Positions 60,306 through 64,000 of a DNA stretch of 64,000 nucleotides are shown one piece after another. The stretch is taken from NCBI GenBank assembly GCA_011033025.1, contig WFMF01000293.1, positions 124,001 through 188,000 of the forward strand. The letters are read 5' to 3'. Positions within the stretch are counted from its first letter, which is position 1; the number at the start of each line of letters is the position of its first letter. Source of the stretch: Beroe forskalii (Eukaryota; Ctenophora; Nuda; Beroida; Beroidae). The translations under genes and the position numbers were made by a program. The notes under the pieces are model-generated. The model was not told the origin of the DNA. It was given only the letters and a program-made list of their open reading frames with translations, and did no database searches.

Positions 60306-62050
60306 TGTGGGAGACCTAGGGTCCCCTTTATGGTAATTGGGTGTCTGGGAGGAGTCATTAAGGCTGTACCATCAGGTTGGGAGATTTGTATGGTACTGAA
60401 CAGGAATCTTAAGTTAAGGGTACCAGATGTCCTTAAATCTAAACATCAGACGCTTTGGAGTTATTCTAAAAGTACTGAATTCACTCAGGACAGATAGGCA
60501 GATAAAAGAGTTTCATCAGCGTGGCACAGAGTGCCAAGCTGATGATATTGACTCGGCTACTTGTTGTGAGTGAATAACAAGAGACATTATTCCTGACCTG
60601 ATTCGGATTCATGTTATTGGAAAATTACCAGAGATGATGCTACTGTGCGGGGCATCCGCTTCTACCTGCATTTTATTTGGTGGCTGATCAATCAGAGCCC
60701 TGAGACAGAGTCTGGTGACCCTTGCACAGGAGCACTCTTAGTCTTATCGGGAATTACATCGGCTGATCCCACTGTCTTAAAATTTAGAGGGATTTAGGTT
60801 AGGGGTTTATCAGGTTAGATTCTGGTTATCCATTAGGTAGTTGTTCCTTTTGACTTCCTCATGGGGGTGACCCCTGATTAGGGGATAAGCCCAGTGGTTG
60901 TGATGGGCTAGTAGATGCCTGAACTGCAATGTCATTTTTATAGTCAAGTTAAAAGGCTCAATGTGAATTGTGCACAGTTCATAGTAGTTTTTATACTTGA
61001 GTTCGTAAAGTTAAAAGGCTCAATGCAATTTGTGCACTATACATACTAGTTAAGGAAGCTTTGATCCTAAATGAATTGCCATCTAATTTATTTGCAAGGC
61101 TCAATGTAAATTGTGCACCGTATATACTAGTCTAAGGAAGCTTTGATACTAAATGAATTGCCATCTAATTAAGTTGCAAGGCTCAATGTAAATTGTGCGC
61201 CCTACATACTAGTTAAGGAAGCTTTGATCCTAAATGAATTGCCATCTAATTTATTTGCAAGGCTCAATGTAAATTGTGCACCGTACATACTAGTCGAAGG
61301 AAGCTTTGATACTAAATGAATTGCCATCTAATTAAGTTGCAAGGCTCAATGTAAATTGTGCGCCCTACATACTAGTTAAGGAAGCTTTGATTCAAATGAA
61401 TTGCCATCTAATTTATTTGCAAGGCTCAATGTAAATTGTGCACCGTACATACTAGTCGAAGGAAGCTTTGATACTAAATGAATTGCCATCTAATTAAGTT
61501 GCAAGGCTCAATGTAAATTGTGAGCCCTACATACTAGTCGAAGGAAGCTTTGATCCTAAATGAATTGCCATCTAATTTATTTGCAAGGCTCAATGTAAAT
61601 TGTGCACCGTACATACTAGTCGAAGGAAGCTTTGATACTAAATGAATTGCCATCTAATTAAGTTGCAAGGCTCAATGTAAATTGTGAGCCCTACATACTA
61701 GTCGAAGGAAGCTTTGATCCTAAATGAATTGCCATCTAATTTATTTGCAAGGCTCAATGTAAATTGTGCACCGTACATACTAGTCTAAGGAAGCTTTGAT
61801 ACTAAATGAAGTGCCATCTAATTAAGTTGCAAGGCTCAATGTAAGTTGTGCGCCCTACATACTAGTCTAGGGAAGCTTTGATACTAAATGAAGTGCCATC
61901 TAATTAAGTTGCAAGGCTCAATGTAAGTTGTGCGCCCTACATACTAGTTAAGGAAGCTTTGATACTAAATGAATTGCCATCTAATTAAGTTGCAAGGCTC
62001 AATGTAAATTGTGCACCGTACATACTAGTCTAAGGAAGCTTTGATACTAA
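60306..62050 (+). mobile_element. 3' terminal direct repeat of the LTR-like element, interrupted by a LINE
   Basis: Nearly identical to 45768-46420 over its first 650 bp, then the 82-bp satellite. The start coincides to the base with the 5' copy. Its 3' end is not seen, because a LINE is inserted at about 62051. Confidence 0.6.
60950..62050 (+). repeat. 82-bp satellite, block 3, with dimer higher-order structure
   Basis: About 13 units. Between 61040 and 61800 two subtypes alternate: one with gatcctaaatgaattgccat, then ctaatttatttgcaagg, and one with gatactaaatgaattgccat, then ctaattaagttgcaagg, also differing at gcaccgta versus gcgccct. The true repeat there is a ~164-bp dimer. Three or four last units (61790-62050) are of the second type only. 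Confidence 0.9.
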
Positions 62051-64000
62051 ATAATAATAATAATAATTGAAACTTTTATATTATAGTGGCACATCAACTT
62101 AATTAATTGCACAGCTGTGCCACGAAAACAGCATATTCCGAAAAGGGTGACAGTGCACTAACATAACTTAAAGCATTCACATGAAATACATTGGCAAATT
62201 AAAATCAATGGCATTTAAGCACTGTCAGGTTAAAAACAAAAACCTTATATACATAAAATAAATAAGTTAAGGGAATAAATTAAATTAAGATGATTCAAAT
62301 GCCAGCTTAAATAAATAGCTTTTAAGAGCAGTCTTGAATATTTCAATAGTAGAACAACTTTTTAATTCTAAAGGAAGACTATTCCAAAGTTTAGGACCAC
62401 TCTTTTCGAAAGAACGTTCACCATAATGTGAAATAACTCTAGGTTCATAAAGATAAATTGAGTGACTGTAATCAGCATATCTGAACATAGACATCAAGTA
62501 ACTGGGTCCAAGGCCATTTAAACATTTATAAACTAAGAGGAGTAATTTAAACTGAATTCGAAACTTAATAGGTAACCAGTGAAGTTCTTTAAGAGTTTCG
62601 CCAAGATGGTCATGCTTAGAGGCCCACAACAGCCTTGGCTGCTGCATTCTGAATTAACTGCAGTTGATTAATAAGTTTTCATTGATACCAAAATATAGAG
62701 CATTGCAATAGTCAAGCCTGCATACAACAATACTGTTAATGATAAGTTTCATTTGTTCATTTGAGAAGATGAACCTTTTTCTTCACAGCATTTCTGATGA
62801 GACGAAAACAATCTCTTTTCAGAGCATTAATATGGCTGTCAAATGAGAGTCTGTTGTCTACTGTTATACCAAGATTCCTTACACTTGAAGTAAATCTGAT
62901 ACAAACATTACCAGGGAGGATGATCCCTCCAATGTCTATCTGATTAAGTATGTTGGGAGGTCCAATCCCACCATAACCTGGGTTTTCCAGGGTTAAGTTG
63001 CAAGCAAAATTCAATCATCCAATTTTGAATTGTTTTGAAACAATTCATGAGCCGGGAGTTGAGTGTTTCTGCCTGATCACAAGGGACAAAAGATTTATAA
63101 ACTTGTTGGTCATCAGCATAGCCATGTACCTTGAAGCCCATTTCTTCAATTGTCCTGTACAGAGATCTAATGTAGATATTAAACAATTGGCCCTAGCACA
63201 GAGCCTTGGGGACACCAAACTGGAGGATAATAGAGTCACTCACAACACTCCCAAGTCTGGTGCTGAGACCTACCCATCAAAAAGCTTTTAAACCATTTAA
63301 GTGCTGTTCCTCTGATTCTTATTTCTTTACTAAGAATTTCAAGCAGCTTGTAGTGGTCCACAGTATCAAATGCTGCTGAAAGATCCAGCATCATCAATAC
63401 TGTAGCTGATCTGTTATCACAAGCAATAAGTAAATCATTTGTGACCTTGAGAAGAATTGTCTCAGTGGAGTAGTTTTTCTTGTACGCTGACTGCTGTGGT
63501 ATATTCATGTTATTCTTCACAAGATGGTCATTGAGTCTAGAAAGAACAACACGCTCTATTAGTTTACCAAGGAAAGATAGGTTAGAAATTGGGCGATAGT
63601 TTTTGAAGTCATTTGGGTCAAGTTTGGAGTCTTTGAGAGTTGGAATGATATCTGCAATCTTCAAGCCATCAATTGACCCAGTGGAGAGTGACTGATTGAC
63701 TAATTTACACAATGTTGGAATAATAGTTTCAATGTTTTCCTTCAGTATACACTCAGGTAAAAAGTCAGTGGGTGCACACTTGATTCCACTGGTTTTAATG
63801 ATCTCACTGAGTTCTTCTTCAGTGCAAGGTGAGAATTCATTCAAATAACCATCTGAAAATACAGGTTTGGGTTCAATGGTGGAGAATTGAAATTAGAGGG
63901 TAGAGAGTCTCGGATCTTAATGATTTTCTCATTGAAATATTCATTAAGTTCTTTGCTGAATCACCAATATCTAGAGCTTCAGGGAGTGTGTTCTCTTGTT
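62051..64000 (-). mobile_element. Decayed non-LTR retrotransposon (CR1/L2-like), 5' end outside the window
   Basis: Coding pieces on minus lie at 63844-63236, then about 63230-62944, 63014-62757 and 62647-62285, in changing frames. The first has reverse transcriptase motifs NYRPISNLSFLGKLIERVV and LDLSAAFDTVDH; the second has the PQGSVLGP block (broken by a 1-bp shift) and the YADD catalytic motif in GYADDQQVY. The last has the usual C-terminal RSFEKSGPKLWNSLP. The 3' end carries an (ATT)n tail on minus at 62051-62068, directly in satellite sequence. At least three frameshifts make it inactive. The endonuclease part should lie beyond 64000. Confidence 0.85.

Overview
This is a eukaryotic, almost certainly animal, nuclear DNA window. 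It is AT-rich and gene-poor, its genes are split by introns with GT..AG boundaries, and most of it is repeats: short inverted-repeat transposons, minisatellites, satellites, one LTR-type element and a non-LTR retrotransposon. A marine invertebrate fits best. A minisatellite that copies a splice donor (13731-13981) resembles a type I recall from amphioxus introns, so a Branchiostoma-like genome is a guess and no more. No bacterial-style genes are present.

Layout. (1) 1-5.25 kb: intergenic, with several inverted-repeat MITEs, GC-rich hairpins and a diverged tandem repeat. (2) 5.38-15.05 kb, minus strand: a complete three-exon gene for a 12-helix major facilitator transporter, reconstructed here as 427 aa. 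Its 7.7-kb second intron holds a 2.9-kb foldback element, a SINE split by a 1.37-kb TIR element that carries a broken viral-type fusion glycoprotein, a hAT-like element, a hairpin MITE and the donor-derived minisatellite. (3) 15-25.7 kb: a perfect-TIR MITE, a 21-bp minisatellite (17.3-19.2 kb), an E-box/CCAAT-rich promoter-like block (21.1-21.7 kb), then AT-rich sequence. (4) 25.77-26.34 kb, plus: a cysteine-rich single-pass membrane protein (last exon or whole gene), with a polyadenylation signal at 27035. (5) 27-36 kb: minisatellites, a textbook Sp1/TATA/initiator promoter (29.57-29.65 kb), a candidate membrane-protein exon on minus (30.67-30.86 kb), a 22-bp minisatellite, and two CCAAT-type promoter-like blocks. 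(6) 36.3-41.46 kb, plus: a complete six-exon C2H2 zinc-finger gene, reconstructed as 610 aa with eight fingers and a proline-rich tail. (7) 41.9-45.77 kb: tandem repeats, a TIR element and a full-length SINE. (8) 45.77 kb to beyond 62.05 kb: a very large, apparently non-coding LTR-like element. It has two direct terminal repeats that start identically, a polypurine tract before the second, an 82-bp satellite inside the repeats, and an interior built largely of simple tandem arrays plus a TTAA-flanked DNA element. (9) 62.05-64 kb, minus: a decayed CR1/L2-like LINE inserted in the satellite and running off the window.

The genes show no functional link to each other: a membrane transporter, a cysteine-rich membrane protein and a zinc-finger DNA-binding protein. 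The most unusual material is the TIR element with the fusion-glycoprotein fragment (an in-window empty site confirms the insertion), the splice-donor minisatellite, and the satellite-bearing LTR-like element with a nested A-B-A'-B' inverted structure. All exon structures were built by eye from reading frame, splice consensus and phase, with no transcript data.
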